A stretch of 64,000 bases of DNA, taken from positions 124,001 through 188,000 of the forward strand of contig JAPWGK010000037.1 of the NCBI GenBank assembly GCA_029641185.1, in the 5' to 3' direction. The translations under genes were made by a program, and so were the position numbers. Under the pieces are notes generated by a model. It did no database searches, was not told where the DNA came from, and saw only the letters and a list, made by a program, of their open reading frames with translations. Source of the DNA: Pseudofabraea citricarpa (Eukaryota > Ascomycota > Leotiomycetes > Helotiales > Dermateaceae). Positions within the stretch are counted from its first letter, which is position 1. Every line of letters begins with the position of its first letter. Of the stretch, positions 46,642-59,063 are shown piece by piece.

Positions 46642-49223
46642 CTATCTATCTCTTGCCTTCGCTGCTCGCGTATCTTCATTTGCAGAATGCACCTCATCTA
46701 GATACTCCTGAAAATCGAGTGTCATTTTCACAACGGACGAAAAATGCTTCTCCCTCACTAGAATTGTGCCCTCAGCATCTTTCTCGCCATCATATTCAGC
46801 AAGCGCAACCGCAGTCTGAAAGCCTAAAACTCGTCAGTATCATTTTGTCGTAGCAGAAACTTGTGAGAATGTACCATTTCTGATCTCACGACCGTTCCAT
46901 TTCACTTGTTCCATCTCTTTAGACGACGCCAAATATTCCTTGGCGTCGATTGCTAACCGGATATACCCCTCTCTTTCTTTGGCTAGTTTTTCCATGAAAG
47001 ACTTCCAGATTTTTCGTCGATCATCGCCGGAAAAGTCTGGGTACCGGAATTTGTGGTGTATTCTTGAAGTGAAAGCATCGTCAAAATGGCCAACTCGATT
47101 GGTTGTCAAAAACAGGATGCCGTCGTAATACTCTAGAGCTCGAAGGAAGCCTATCTTTTATGTAAGCATTTGGCCCTTGATTAGGGGGAAAGGGATCAAG
47201 TACCAGCAACTAGACTATTTCTTTCTAGGTCATTTGTTGAACGTCTTTCCATGAATACATCGGCTTCATCGATAAGTAACACTGCGTTCCACTTCTTGGC
47301 TCTCTTAAAACTGGCAGTTAGAATATCCTCGACAGTGCGTGGGTTGCTTCCAATATCGCTGGTATTCAATACCATCAGAGGACGCTTGGTATAGCTCGCA
47401 ATACACTCTATGTTGTTTTAAGTTATAAAAAGCAACAACGTCTAAGGCTAGCCGACTCACCTGCAGTATATGTCTTACCTACCCCTGGTTTACCGTGAAG
47501 GAGAAATATTTGACCTTTTCCTTTGCCCTCAACAAAATCTGCTTGCCAGGCTGGCTGTTTTGAGATTTGTCCGAATTTGTTCTGTCGTATGTAGCTTGCT
47601 GCAAGTGACTTCATCATGATAAGTCTCGTCTCATCCATGACGAGCTTATCGATCATCGTCTGATCAAAGACAGGTTCGCTGAACCCATCCACTTTCAGTT
47701 CCTCTACGTTTAATGTCAGTTACGGCTCGTAGTACTTATATAGATACATCTTTACAGTACCCCAAGTTCTTGTCTTAAATACATAAGCATGTATGTTTGC
47801 TGGTAGCAGATAATACATTTCGTCGTCAAGCTCATCTAGATCCTCTGGAGCGATATCGTGGAACTTTGCAAATTCTGATCTTTCTTGTGGTTTCTCACCA
47901 TTGATTCTCCTGCTATTACAAACAGAGCATACGCAATCAGATACCCACATTTCTAAGTCTTTGGTTGTGTTCATAAAGCGAGGATAGCCGACCTCTGGCA
48001 AGGAATAATACGTCTTCATATCTACCATAACGAGTCCTTCAACCTGAAAATGAGCAATTAGTCTCCTAAACTTTGATACTATTTGACCAATTGAAAATTA
48101 TGTAGGTAAGAAAATAAGGGGTTTGAATGCTAATTACCTCACGAGAAGGAAAGGAAGCTGTTTTCCCCTTATAATACTGGCAAGTTGTGGTCTTGAGGAG
48201 ATCAAAATAGTGTTTGCCGCGCTCTACTAATTCCCTTTCAGCCTCACCATTTGCGTCGAAATAGATGCCACGGCCTAGATCAGTTGCCGGTAGTGAACCC
48301 AATTCACATTCTCCATCGAACCTCTCTCGGGTTGCGATTTTGAGTCTACGGGTTATTGTTTCGCCATCGTAATCCAACACCCAGCGATTAAATTTCCAGG
48401 GCCACCCTTGATCGTTGAAAGTCCCATTCTCTGCGCTGGAATTCACTGCACCTAGGTGTTCTTCCAGGTTTCCGAAGTAATTGATATCCTCAAAATCGCC
48501 TGGCTTGTGGTTCAACCACATCATATCCCAAGTCAAGAAACCTCTCTTATTCCGTTCTAATTCCGCGTGTACAGAAGGCATAATGGTAAGGTCGAGAAAT
48601 CTTTGGAGTAGTTTTAGGTGCTCATATGCATCTATCTCTCTAACGCATAACTCTTCCTCCTTCTTTTGGCGACATTCTTCTCCAAATTCTTCGAGTCGCT
48701 CTCGGTGATGAACCAAGATCGCGTAAGGTTCAGAAACGACAAGTGGCTCTTGATAGAGGTTGTGACCCGGGTAGTAATCTACTACCGATCGAAGAGCATT
48801 GATGATGGCCTTTGAGAATATATGGATGCTGACTCTAGGCCTGGCCTTCGTCCTAAGTGCTAGATCTTGCATAGAAACATCACCTTCATTATATCTGTTT
48901 TTCCGCAAACCTTTTGAAACTTCGTATGTTGTTACGACTTCAAAGATCCTGCTATGGGAGGAACTATGCTCTAAAATGCTGTTGACGTCGAAATGATGAC
49001 TGGATACCTCTTTCTGATATACCACTTCATCCGCATCTGTCACCCAATCCACTCGATATCGCACACCAGGATGATACACTGAATCCAAAGGTTCTGTTGT
49101 ATCCTCTTCCTCTGGTGAATGGGTAAGCCCGGTAGGTTGAGAACCCGGAGCTGCGTCAGGGGCCTTCTCATCTCCAAAGGACGAAAAGTCTTTCCCCATC
49201 TTCTGAACTGGAGCTTCTATCAT
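46642..49223 (-). CDS. AAA+ ATPase with DUF7025-like N-terminal region
   Basis: Large fungal AAA+ ATPase of 758 residues in six exons: 49223-48138, 48043-47756, 47701-47461, 47407-47204, 47150-46875 and 46823-46642; all phases agree. The N-terminal ~450 residues match the fungal-specific region that accompanies this family (YHPGVRYRVDWV, FLTWDMMWLNHKPGD, EGLVMVDMKTYY). The ATPase core has Walker A HGKPGVGKT near residues 527-535, Walker B AVLLIDEADVF, a sensor-like LFLTTNRVGHFDDAF and R-finger-like SRIHHKFRYPDF. The C-terminal lid region contains GREIRN and a charged tail. Related genes are numerous in filamentous fungi and mostly uncharacterised. It is divergently paired with the DUF7708 gene. 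The exon 2/3 border (donor GTAAAG) is the least certain. Confidence 0.9.
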
Positions 49224-49891
49224 ATCAATAGCGTTCTAGATGACTGATATGATGAGATTATTATTTGAGCTTTCTGTCAATGAAACCTTCGCTAGACTTG
49301 GGATTCCGGGGCAACGTCTTCAAAGGTTTGGTGGCTTTGCTATGTAGATAGAGCCAAGTTGTCCTGTCTCCTGTAGAATCAAATTTTTGTGAGTTTGAAG
49401 CAGAAGTCTTCGCGAAAAGTTTAGTGTAGGGGAAAGGTTGAGGCTCTTATTATGCAAAGTTCGCGTTTGTGATTACTAGCGCAAGTAAGATTTACCACTG
49501 GTTCTCCAACCAAAGCTCAAGAGATGAGCTTGGCACCCCCTCATTGATTTCGTGCGTAGGTATTACATACTGTCATTCCATGCAGTCTCCAAATCAAAGA
49601 TAATTCTTACCCACAACACTTTATCGCAACGTTGTTATTCGGTCAACTTAAGTGGGCCTAGATTGATGTCAACCATTGATAAGTGAGCATGAGCATGCAC
49701 TGATGCATGGCTGTGGCTAAGTCGTAAGACATCCAATGATCTTACACGGACCCCAATCATATGTTGTGATCAAAGCCTTTTGGTGCTACAGAACCTCAAC
49801 TCAAGAACAAAAGTCATCTCCCGAAATCTTGAAACCGCGGAATGTCAGATAGGAACCAAACGTGGGCCAAACAGTATACTATTTAACAAAA
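49224..49891. promoter_or_regulatory. Shared divergent promoter region, AAA / DUF7708
   Basis: 668 bases between the start codons of the AAA+ ATPase and DUF7708 genes. No open frame of note lies here, so both promoters must fit in this space and co-regulation is possible. No specific operator was recognised. Confidence 0.4.
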
Positions 49892-52077
49892 ATGCTATCC
49901 TCCACAGTTGACAATGATGCGTCGGACTCTCTGCGTCGTTACACACAACAACTTGCCCTTCGTCAATCGCGAGATGCCCCAATCACTACTTTAGAGAGAT
50001 TTCTAATCCAAGATGAGGAAATCGAGACGCAAATAAGACACCATGAAGATGAGTGGAGGAAGTACTATGAGCCCTGGCATCCAAGTGATGTAAACAGGTA
50101 GGTTGGACCAGAATCCATGATGAAATAAGACTGAAATAAACATCTTAGCGATCCTGTCACCGAAGTCCTCCGCATAGAAGCAAAGAATCTTAGTAGGATC
50201 TGGCTGAGGTTTAGGCGAGACCTCCCAGTCGAGCAGCGCGATGATACGGAAGGCCAAATTCCAAGTGTAGAAGGACTCGTTCAGATGGTCACCCGCTACA
50301 CAAGCAACCGAGAGGAGGAAAAAGCGAAGACGAAAAGAGGCAAGTTTATGAGGCATTTTTCGAGTGTTTGCTCAACCATCGAATCTCACCAAGTCATGCT
50401 GGATGTCCTTCCGTGTGGAAATGAGTACGTTTCAGTATTTACTGGAGCCTTGAAGACAATTGTAACCGTGAGTGTATTATTCCAATTTCGAGATATCTGA
50501 ACGCTGACTTAAACCAGGCTTGTTCAAATTATGATCGCATATCACAAGGCCTTGCAGAGGCTTTATCAAGAATTGGAAAAAATATCACAGCTTGTGTGAA
50601 GGAAGCGAGTTTATTCAGAACAGCCGATATGCTGACACGTCTTGCAAAATTGTACGCAGAAATCTTTCTCTTTCTACAGGATGTTATGGATTGGTATATG
50701 AAAAAAAGCCGTAGCCGGTTCCTTGATGCCTTTAGAGGAAACTTTTACGATGAGTTCAAGGGCAAGATCGACGTCATTCTGGAAATGTCTCACAATGTCA
50801 AAAGAGAAGCAGATGTTGGCTCCAAAGCTGAAGTACGCTCTGTTCGCCTGCGCACAGATGATATTTACGATAATCTAGTACGAGTTTCTGACGAGTTGTA
50901 TGACCTGAGACTTGGAATGGAAGGTAGTGCCCGAGATCTAGCAGAGGTCCGGCAGATAGTCAAGTACACCGCGCAGGCTAATGAACGTCACCGACAAAGT
51001 CAAATCCAGGCGAAAGAAGAATTACCAGATAAAGTCGAATACATGACGGAGATAATTTCTCAAATAATTGCCACTGCGAATGCGAAAAACTTGTTAAACT
51101 CACGAGGAAGAGTATTTCATGAACAACATAGGCCACAAAAGTTTTCTTGTAAGGCTCGAAAACGGTGGATTGAATTCGTGTTAACATTCGACAGCAAATA
51201 TGATGCAATCACTAGATTGTCCCGAAGACTTATTTGAAAGCTCTAAAACTGATGGTCAGCTTGCATCTATTCTCTAAGTGTTCTCGGCTTATAGATCCAA
51301 GCAGTTCACATTTTCCGTAAAGACGACATCGAATTCGCATCTAAGCATCTTGAGGATTATTTTGACAGGTCTAAGCTTGTTTTAGAGCACAACAAAAACG
51401 AATATATATCTTTGGACGCCACAATTGGTTCTAACGTTCAAGAATGGGCTGTAGCGCCCGAGTCAAGTATTTTATCTCTAGCTGGATACGTTGTTGACTG
51501 GCCAGAAGTTAGCCAAGCAACCCTCCTATCAGCTATGTGTGTTCACTCTGCAACGAAGGCCGAACTACGTGTGGTTTCATATTTTTGTGAGCTACGACGA
51601 GGGCAAAAGATACGAGACGGAAATACACGACAGTCACAAGAACTCCTAGCTCTTCTGAGCACTCTCATTCGCCAACTTGTGGTTTTTCTCCCTCCTGAGT
51701 TTGAGACCAATCATGATTTGAGCCCTCAAAGATTCGAGGAATTAGATGGTACAATGAGGACGTGGAGTACTGGACTTAATCTTCTCCGATATCTTCTCAC
51801 TTTTACTCAGCCGAGATTATACTGTATTATTGACGGGTTTCAGTGGCTCGATGATAACTCAACCAAGGCGGCACTAAAGGAATTAGTCAGTGCGCTGAGA
51901 GGAGAACACTTGTCTAATGGACATAGCCTGAAAGTTTTGATAACAACCCAAGGAAGATCGGCTTGCCTTGAAAGGGAGCTCGCTCGAGATGAACTGTTGT
52001 ATGCCGACCAGGAGCGAGCTGGAAGTGGATCTCGGAGGAAATTGGGAGGAATGCCTTTCACAACTTCAATTGCATGA
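49892..52077 (+). CDS. DUF7708-domain STAND-like fungal protein
   Basis: Proposed exons are 49892-50097, 50149-50467, 50518-51177 and 51295-52077, about 655 residues. The start at ATG 49892 is preferred to a GTG 30 bases upstream. Residues ~60-270 resemble the DUF7708 region found at the N-terminus of many fungal NACHT/ankyrin proteins, including GNEYVSVFTGALKTIV and AKLYAEIFLFLQDVMDWY. The last exon resembles the companion C-terminal module of such fungal proteins, with LYCIIDGFQWLDD (Walker B-like) and VLITTQGRSACLERELA. No canonical Walker A (GxxxxGK) is visible, so NTPase activity is doubtful. The third intron is uncertain: it needs a weak GTGTTA donor, while a better GTAAGG donor at 51149 gives the wrong phase. 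A broken allele is possible. Confidence 0.68.
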
Positions 52078-52272
52078 ATTTTGCATAGATGAATCTGGTC
52101 GTGTTCTCTTTTGTATCTAGGTATGCATAGTTCAATAAGTCAAATTAACAATCAATAACTGAGATAAAAGAGATTTTATCCTAAAAAGTTTTAATTCGCC
52201 GAAGCTTAACGTGTCTTAGCAACCATATAACCGTGGGATTAACTCAACGCTCCCCTTGACATAAACCTAAGC

Positions 52273-53353
52273 TTAATTCCTCATCTCGATTTGATTCTCC
52301 TCGTCTGTGCTTCCTAGTCTCTTCTTCTCAATCGCACCTCCTTGTCTCTTGCTCTTTCTGAAGTTCCATCCTGCGACACTCCATTGCTCAGCCAGGTATC
52401 TACCTGGATGAAAGATAGTCATCAGACTACTAGCAAGCACAATCATGGCACCTTCAAGAATCATGAAAGGAACTTCCTCATTGGCAAGTTTACCATCGAA
52501 TCCATGGGCTAGCTCGGCCACGCGAAATATTGAACGAATGAGAATGAACAGGGTTGCTGTAGCTAGGGCTGAAATATAATTAGCATTTGTTCAATTAAAA
52601 CAATCGTACATGAGATTGCTTACCAATGAGTAAAAACTTCAAGCTGATATCATCTCCACCGCCATGTGAAATACGACGGGAGCTGTGAACTCTCATAAAA
52701 AACTCGGCACAGAGAGCAATAAAACAAACTAAGCTCACTACCTGACAAGCCAGCCCGGCTATCATGATGTTAACACCAACCATACTAGCTGCATGGGTAT
52801 CTGCAGTATCTGCAAGTGCACCACCCAGAGCTTGCAAAACCAAAGCGATGATATCGGAAGTGATGAATATGAGTGTGTATGCTTTTGGCGAAAGTCTCGA
52901 ATATTCGGTTCCATAATATAGAATTACGCGTGAGAGGGTGAGATAGAGGGCGGCGGTAAAGAAAACTGGACCGATCGTCAAGCAGATAATATACCTGACA
53001 AATTTCGATTAGCAATGTCAAAGAATTGAGATACTAGTTACGTACAGAAGAAACGGATCAGAAAGGAATGGATTGTTGTGCATCTGAACTCGTCCAAGGT
53101 AACCGACAATTTCGAGAACAAGACCGCCGATCATCGAGAATGTGTAGCTATATGTCCGATAAAAGAAGCATTGGACGGCTTGAATGACGAGGAGTAAAGC
53201 GAAAACACTGAGGTAAAATGCATTTCCTCCAAGGTTGGGTACATAATCGACTGTTGCATACTCAAGGGAACAAAGGGCGACAGTGCAATCTGCAATAGTA
53301 GTAAGGTTCGGTGCAATTCCGGGGTAAGAACCAGCCGTGAAGTTGGCAGACAT
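52273..53353 (-). CDS. RTA1-like seven-TM membrane protein
   Basis: Member of the fungal RTA1 (lipid-translocating exporter-like) family, linked in yeast to resistance to toxic lipids and sterol drugs. Three exons fit in phase: 53353-53046, 52994-52624 and 52568-52273, giving 324 residues. Seven hydrophobic segments are seen. The family signature is spread over MIGGLVLEIVGYLGRV, LYIICLTIGPVFFTAALYL (built by the first splice), LIFITSDIIALVLQALGG and RSIFRVAELAHGFDG. Two Asn-X-Thr sites (NFT, NLT) lie in the short luminal or extracellular N-terminus. The C-terminus is charged and cytosolic. The transported substrate is unknown. Confidence 0.93.
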
Positions 53354-54698
53354 TCTGTCAGCGTGTTTGGGTAAAATGGAGTCTAGTTGTTGGGATTCTG
53401 CTCCGAACTTATTTTGATAACGCTGAAGTGTAGAAAGGAAAATTGGACCAGAAGTTTTGGAAGAAACAAACCGTTGAAAAGATAGAGATGCTGAAGTTGA
53501 GAAACCAGCAGAATGCCATCATACTTATAAGCTTCGAGCAAATGCTGCAAGAAGGCTTATGCTGGCTGCCTTGCATTCTGAGCCGCACCAGCCTAGAATT
53601 TAAAATCTGGCAACGCTCTTGCGTATTGGCTCGTTCGTACGTCGCCTGTGCCCGCCTTTTAGATTTCGTTATGTTGCCAATGAAGAAGATGTGTTTCATT
53701 TTGCGGCTGTATATTAAGCCTTGACTGTCCCCTCTTCGCGTTGCGCCGCATTTTCTGACAACAAGGCTTGTGGAGGCGCAGCCCCCAAAATAGGCCCAAG
53801 GCACTCAGGGTCCTAACGAGCTCGCCTATCAGGAATGAGAACGAGCTTATGTAAACATGCGTTCGAAAGACACTTCTTCAAGAAGAGGACATGGAGCTAA
53901 ATTATGTGTTTGATCATCATGTTGAGAGAACGGATTTGACGTCAAGGGCTTTGCCGTACTATTTTTTCGCGACAACATGCGTCTGAACGATACCAGATGT
54001 AGGTGGTTTTCTTTTGGCAAGGTGAATAATATTGGCACTGATGTTGGCGTTTTTTTGCTTCGTTTCCTCGTAACCCTGACTAGATATAAACATCTTAGGT
54101 CATTCTATTCTTCGAAAAAAAAAAAAATTCGTTCTTTAGTACCTGTCGTTGCAAATCACTTGAGCTGGTTTGAAGGTATTTATGATGGAAGTAGAGGGAA
54201 GATATATAAAAGTCATGTCTATTCAAGTTAATCATCGATTCCTATCTATACCTGGGCAGTTTTGGAATTAGCATATTAATTAAATATAGCTTTTGTAGTT
54301 ATTGATTCTTTTTATTTTCTATCCACATCGGCTGCATTTCATCGGCGGAAGGATTTAGCGAGTCAACTTTCTGTAGCATAAAACTTAATCATTCCGCATT
54401 AGGTAGAAGTAGGCGACAGGGTCTGAATCACATGAAGAAGCCTTACATGAAATATGTGAGGTATAAAGTAAAGCTTCTGGTATACTGAAAAATTTTATAC
54501 TATCTTCAAAATTTCTGTAATAGTGTAACAATTAGTTTTAATCATCTAAAGAGACAAAAAACTCTGTAATTCACACGTGGAGTTTATCTGTAGGTAGGCT
54601 CTTGAAAAATATTGTCATTGATTGAATCTGCATTTTATACAACAAGAAATAAATTGATAATGGGATATATGTATTCTACTCAAAAAAGAAAGCCTCCC
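53354..54698. other. Intergenic region
   Basis: 1.3 kb between two minus-strand genes. The part after 54050 is AT-rich, with an A run near 54115-54127. No gene is supported. Confidence 0.55.
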
Positions 54699-55778
54699 TC
54701 AAAGTTTCACTACTAATTTGGCACCCGACACCTTGCCCTGCCTTAATTCGTCTATTCCCTTTAGAACAGCTTCAAAACCACCATTCATCACGCGAAGAGG
54801 AGGGGGTTGGATATCATGAACAGCTACTGGGAGATTGGCATAAAAACGCGCAAGTGCCTTTCGGTCGGTGGGACGAGCCGGGAACTTAGGGCCAATTGGT
54901 TGAAGCCAAGAAAACGGCCGGCCAAACAACGTGTACGACATAATCGTATCAACTTCGACCGAAGGCGATTTCGTTTTTGCTTGATCGAGCAGTGTCACCA
55001 GTCTTCCACCATTCTTTTGCATTACTTGGCCACAAAACTCGGCCGATTTTCCTTCTGAGAAACAGTCTAGAGCCTTCGTTATTTTAGGGAAAGCGGCAGT
55101 GATCTCTTGGATTGAGGAGGATGATCTGTAATCGAAGACTTTATCCGCCCCATAGCTTTTAACAAGATCGAAAGAGTGTGGCGATGAGGTTGCGATAACT
55201 GTGAATCCAGCCTTTTTTGCAAGCTGTACGGCAAAAAGACCAACGCTGGTAGATGCAGCGTAAATTAGAATATAATTTCCTTCCGCTTGAGCCGTCTGTG
55301 GTGCTTCGTCTATCCAAGGAAGGCCTAAATGGACGTTGAGTGCAAGCATCGCTGTGACCGCTGGAATGCCAAATGTTGCTGCTTGCTCATCGTCTATTTC
55401 ATCCGGGATTTTCCATGCCAGGTCGCCGTCAACTTTCAAATACTCGGCATAAGCACCACGATCAGGATATATACCACCATGAACGGCGCCTGCAACCCGA
55501 TCTCCCACTTTCCATCCACCTAGTGCATGCTTTCCAACACTTGTCACCTCTCCAGCGTAGTCGCAACCGATTATACTGTCTCGAGGGGATACAATGTCGA
55601 TATGCTTGTAGTCAGTCGGGTTGAGTGCGACAACGTGGACCTTGACTAAAATATCCTCATCGGATATGGTTGGGATCGGAACTTCTTTGATCTCTGCACC
55701 TTCCCCAAAAGATTTGCCCGAAACCAAGTTGAAAATCCGAGTGCCAATGACTCGATGGGCCACGAGAGCTTTCATCAT
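54699..55778 (-). CDS. Zinc-type MDR oxidoreductase (enoyl-reductase-like)
   Basis: NADPH-dependent medium-chain dehydrogenase/reductase, single exon, 359 residues from ATG 55778. It begins with the GroES-like fold (KVHVVALNPTDYKHID, IIGCDYAGEVTSVG, GWKVGDRVAGAVHGG), then the Rossmann half with ILIYAASTSVGLFAVQLAKK and YGADKVFDYRS. This is the fungal trans-acting enoyl-reductase-like group, which contains stand-alone partners of polyketide synthases as well as general quinone and alkenal reductases. The catalytic-zinc cysteine and histidine ligands of alcohol dehydrogenases are absent, as usual for this group. It lies divergently from an SDR and 4 kb from an FAD monooxygenase. No polyketide synthase is in view. 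Confidence 0.93.
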   Translation of the reverse strand: MMKALVAHRVIGTRIFNLVSGKSFGEGAEIKEVPIPTISDEDILVKVHVVALNPTDYKHIDIVSPRDSIIGCDYAGEVTSVGKHALGGWKVGDRVAGAVHGGIYPDRGAYAEYLKVDGDLAWKIPDEIDDEQAATFGIPAVTAMLALNVHLGLPWIDEAPQTAQAEGNYILIYAASTSVGLFAVQLAKKAGFTVIATSSPHSFDLVKSYGADKVFDYRSSSSIQEITAAFPKITKALDCFSEGKSAEFCGQVMQKNGGRLVTLLDQAKTKSPSVEVDTIMSYTLFGRPFSWLQPIGPKFPARPTDRKALARFYANLPVAVHDIQPPPLRVMNGGFEAVLKGIDELRQGKVSGAKLVVKL

Positions 55779-56617
55779 ACTGAAAAGGCTAAATGATTTT
55801 GCGCGATGTCGAATTTAAAGGGATGGTGTCTGCGTAAGAGATAAAATGACGTCAGTGGAGACTGAATTGGAGAGGAGAGATGATTGAATCTGCTCTCACC
55901 AGTAGACAGAATGTCTGGATGTATTTGTACTCTGCTTTTCTTTGTTAGTTCTGATTTCATCCTTCACGAGAGACGTATTGGAAATCCATCTCCTGTCCAG
56001 AAACAGTGACATGGCGAGACAACAAGGAACTAGCATTATTTACAAGGCATTGAGCGTCGGCGACGGGGTAACAATTGCAACTCGAAGCCGACAGGGCGAT
56101 AAACTTGATCTCCACCTCGGCATCGCGAACCTTAAACGGTAGCATCGTGCCTACTTAAACCAAATTGAGGAGAGTAAAGCGGATTGATTAATATTCACTT
56201 CGTGCACGATCCATCAACTGCTCGATGTCGAAGTTTATGCGGTTGGAATTAAGGTTGAACTTGTGATGGAATACCGAAATACTTCTGTTCTTCGGCGACG
56301 GTGCAACTCTATCCCGTGAATTTAACCGTCAACCACCAGTAGAAACCGCTTAGTAATAGCGATGCGCATGGTTCCTAACTTTAAACACAACAACACGAAA
56401 CTGATTTCTAATTATTCTTGCTTTTCGGGGATAGTATATTTCATCTTAGAGCCGATTAGATCTGACGTGTCCCTAACTTGCTCGAGTATTTGAAGGTCTC
56501 AATGTAAGCTCCAAAATTTGCCAGACAGACTTCACTTCCCCAACATACAATCCCAAATCACTATACACCACTCAATCTCAGATTTCTTATAATCAAATTT
56601 TATCCTTAAATCTCATC
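55779..56617. other. Divergent promoter region, MDR / SDR
   Basis: 839 bases between two divergent redox genes. A 66-codon plus-strand frame (55942-56142, with a 43-codon ATG-started part from 56011) matches nothing I know. The last 100 bases are the leader of the SDR gene. Confidence 0.5.
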
Positions 56618-57458
56618 ATGTCCACTCTCTCACTCTCTGGCAAAGTCGCTATTGTTACCGGCTCGTCGCGTGGCATTGGAGCTGCTATAGCTCTAGAGCT
56701 TGCTAAGCGAGGAGCAAAGGTGATGCCACATAACCAACAACAAGAAAAAAAGCATCTAACATTTACCTTAGGTCACCATTACATATGTGTCGCCAAGCAG
56801 CGAGAAGCTAGCTGATGACTTGATCACTACCATCAAAAGTCTCCAAAATGGGGCTTCTGCTATCAAAGTGCAGGCAGATATGGCCACGCTCGATGCCCCC
56901 AAGAAAATTGTGGATCAGACTATCGCTGCTTTTGGCAACGAAATCGATATTCTGGTCAACAATGCGGGTGTAGAAAACTCCAAGCCCATTTTGGATCTCA
57001 CGGTTGCGGATTATGATGCATTGATGAATGTCAATGTTCGTGGTGTCTTTCTCATGACGCAGGCCGTCATCCCTCACCTCCGACAACCTGGACGCATCAT
57101 TAACATCGGATCCGTCTTGGGCCGTATTGGTAACGCAGGGTCTAGTCTTTATGGAGCAACCAAAGCTGCGGTTGAGGCCATCACTCGTAGCGCCGCTGCT
57201 GAGTTGGGCGCTTTTGGTCACACGGTAAACACGATCGCACCGGGCCTTACAGAAACAGATATGCTGGCGGAAACGGGAAAGAGACTTGGCGATGCGCTTG
57301 AGCAAGCTCTTCAGGTACAAAAGCTGTTAACCCCATTGGAACATAGACTTGGAAAGGCGGAAGACATTGCTCTGGCTACAGCGATGATTGCTGAACCACA
57401 GAGCAAATGGATCACTGGACAGACCATCCAGGCTTCTGGAGGTCTTTACATGAACTGA
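56618..57458 (+). CDS. Classical SDR, 3-oxoacyl-ACP-reductase-like
   Basis: NAD(P)-dependent short-chain dehydrogenase of 262 residues. Exon 1 is 56618-56719 and exon 2 is 56772-57458; the 52-nt intron falls between GAK and VTITYV. The cofactor motif TGSSRGIG, the structural NNAGVE, the catalytic serine in NIGSVLG and YGATK (Tyr/Lys) are all present. The C-terminus [15 protein letters not shown] is typical of fungal SDRs related to FabG and to versicolorin- or tetrahydroxynaphthalene-reductase-like enzymes. The start sits in a good context after a T/C-rich leader. It is cytosolic. The substrate cannot be inferred from sequence alone. Confidence 0.94.
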
Positions 57459-58015
57459 TTCAGCGGTTTATCCAGACGAAGGACCTGTATGATCATGAGA
57501 TTTATCTGTTGAACAATCCTTTCTTTACGTGGATTCATATTAGGTATCTGATTTTTGGGATGTATACGCTTTAGAAAATACTAAGATGGTGGGAAATTGA
57601 AACATTTTATTTCTGAGAATTAGCAGCGACAGTGAAATATTAGGATTTGCTCGCTTACTGTATCGAATAAAACGTGTTCACAACTCTCTCGCTTTTACCA
57701 CCTGAATATACTAGGTTAATAAACGGATAGGTACGTTATAGAGTTGCGTTACTTGCTTCATAATATCCGTAAAAATACTATATAGATACCTCAAGAATCT
57801 TATTTCAATCACAGTATACGAGAAATACCTAGAAATATATTTGGAATTTCCCGTGCAAATAACCTGCCCAAATAACCAGTTACTACCACTGTGCGCAATG
57901 CGCTGACCCTACGCAATCCTATGAGCGGGTAGACAGGCGCTAACTTGTGCTCTGGTTGATAGTCCGCCACGTACCATATTGCCAGACTCATCTCAGCACC
58001 GAGTATCAGCCTTCT

Positions 58016-58572
58016 TCATCGTCCAAAAATGTCTATATGAACATTGATATTAATCCCCAGTTTGTGATTTGCCAAATTAAGGGGACTTTTACGCATTTCC
58101 TCGAAGATGCCAAGCGCAAAGCTTGCTGGGCCTTGTCCACAAACATGCACCTTGCTCGCGCATCCTTCTTTGCTAAATCTCTCAATGGCGTCCACGACAA
58201 TGGTTGGGGGTACTAAAGTTTTCATTTAATCTGCCTTCAGATCCTCGGCAAGTAGGCAATGAGTTTGTGAGTGACTTCCCATAGCACGTTATCAAGCTAG
58301 AATTTAATAAAATTAAACTTAAACTGCTTTGTCTGGTGGCGATAAGCGGCCATGAATGTGACTTTCCACAGTACTACATGGGCATCCAAAAAGTAATCAT
58401 TTTGTATATTTTTCGAACTTTGTTGCTTCAAGACAGACGGTATTAGGGAAGGTCCCTTGAACGGTATTAAATCCAAATCAGGTGGCATTCTTGCACTGTA
58501 ATCAAAGGTTTCGATATTCAACTTCAGTGTCTTTTCGGATTGTAGCCCATATAAATTTTGTAGTGTCCTCAA
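58016..58572 (-). pseudogene. Coding-like relics, possibly reductase fragments
   Basis: Two minus-strand stretches stay open in otherwise AT-rich DNA: 58572-58297, with WLRTLQNLYG just upstream and ARMPPDLDLIPFKGPSLI inside, and 58225-58016, with KVHVCGQGPASFALGIF. The second part, a hydrophobic strand followed by CGxGP, recalls the NAD-binding lobe of ferric-reductase or cytochrome-type reductases, but this is weak. No intact start, splice pattern or complete domain is present. It is most simply the decayed end of a lost gene. Confidence 0.25.
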
Positions 58573-59063
58573 CCAGTGCGCCAGTTTCTTCAGCGTTGCT
58601 ATTCATGTTAGCAAAATGCTATGTGTTATATATTGATGGGTAATCACGAGTTTGTCACCAAAATAATTATCAACGAATGGTCTGTCTAAACTTTGGACGA
58701 AGTTACTGAAGTACGTAAGTCAGGGATATCGGAGTACATGATGTTTTTAAAATTTAAAATTTACACTCAGAAACAGAGTAAAGATAACAGTAGCCTCGGA
58801 ACTTGAAAGAATTTTGCTTATCAAGTTGAGTCATCTTCCCCCGCCCCCAATATCATTTAAGTTAAATAGTAAAGAAATAAAAACTAATAATAGTAGAAAC
58901 TCCTTAGCGGTTAAGGACTTGAAAAGTATTGTAGAATATTTTGTTGTATTTGTATAGTAAATTGTGTGCGAAATAGGTAACCATCTTAGGATAGGGTTTT
59001 ATGATTCTCCGCTCTAAGTTTCAAACTCCTAGTATAATCTATTTAACTTCAGAATAGGGCCCC

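Noticed and set aside
55942..56142. 66-codon plus-strand frame in the MDR/SDR promoter region
   Set aside because: No recognisable family and inside a divergent promoter; insufficient support.
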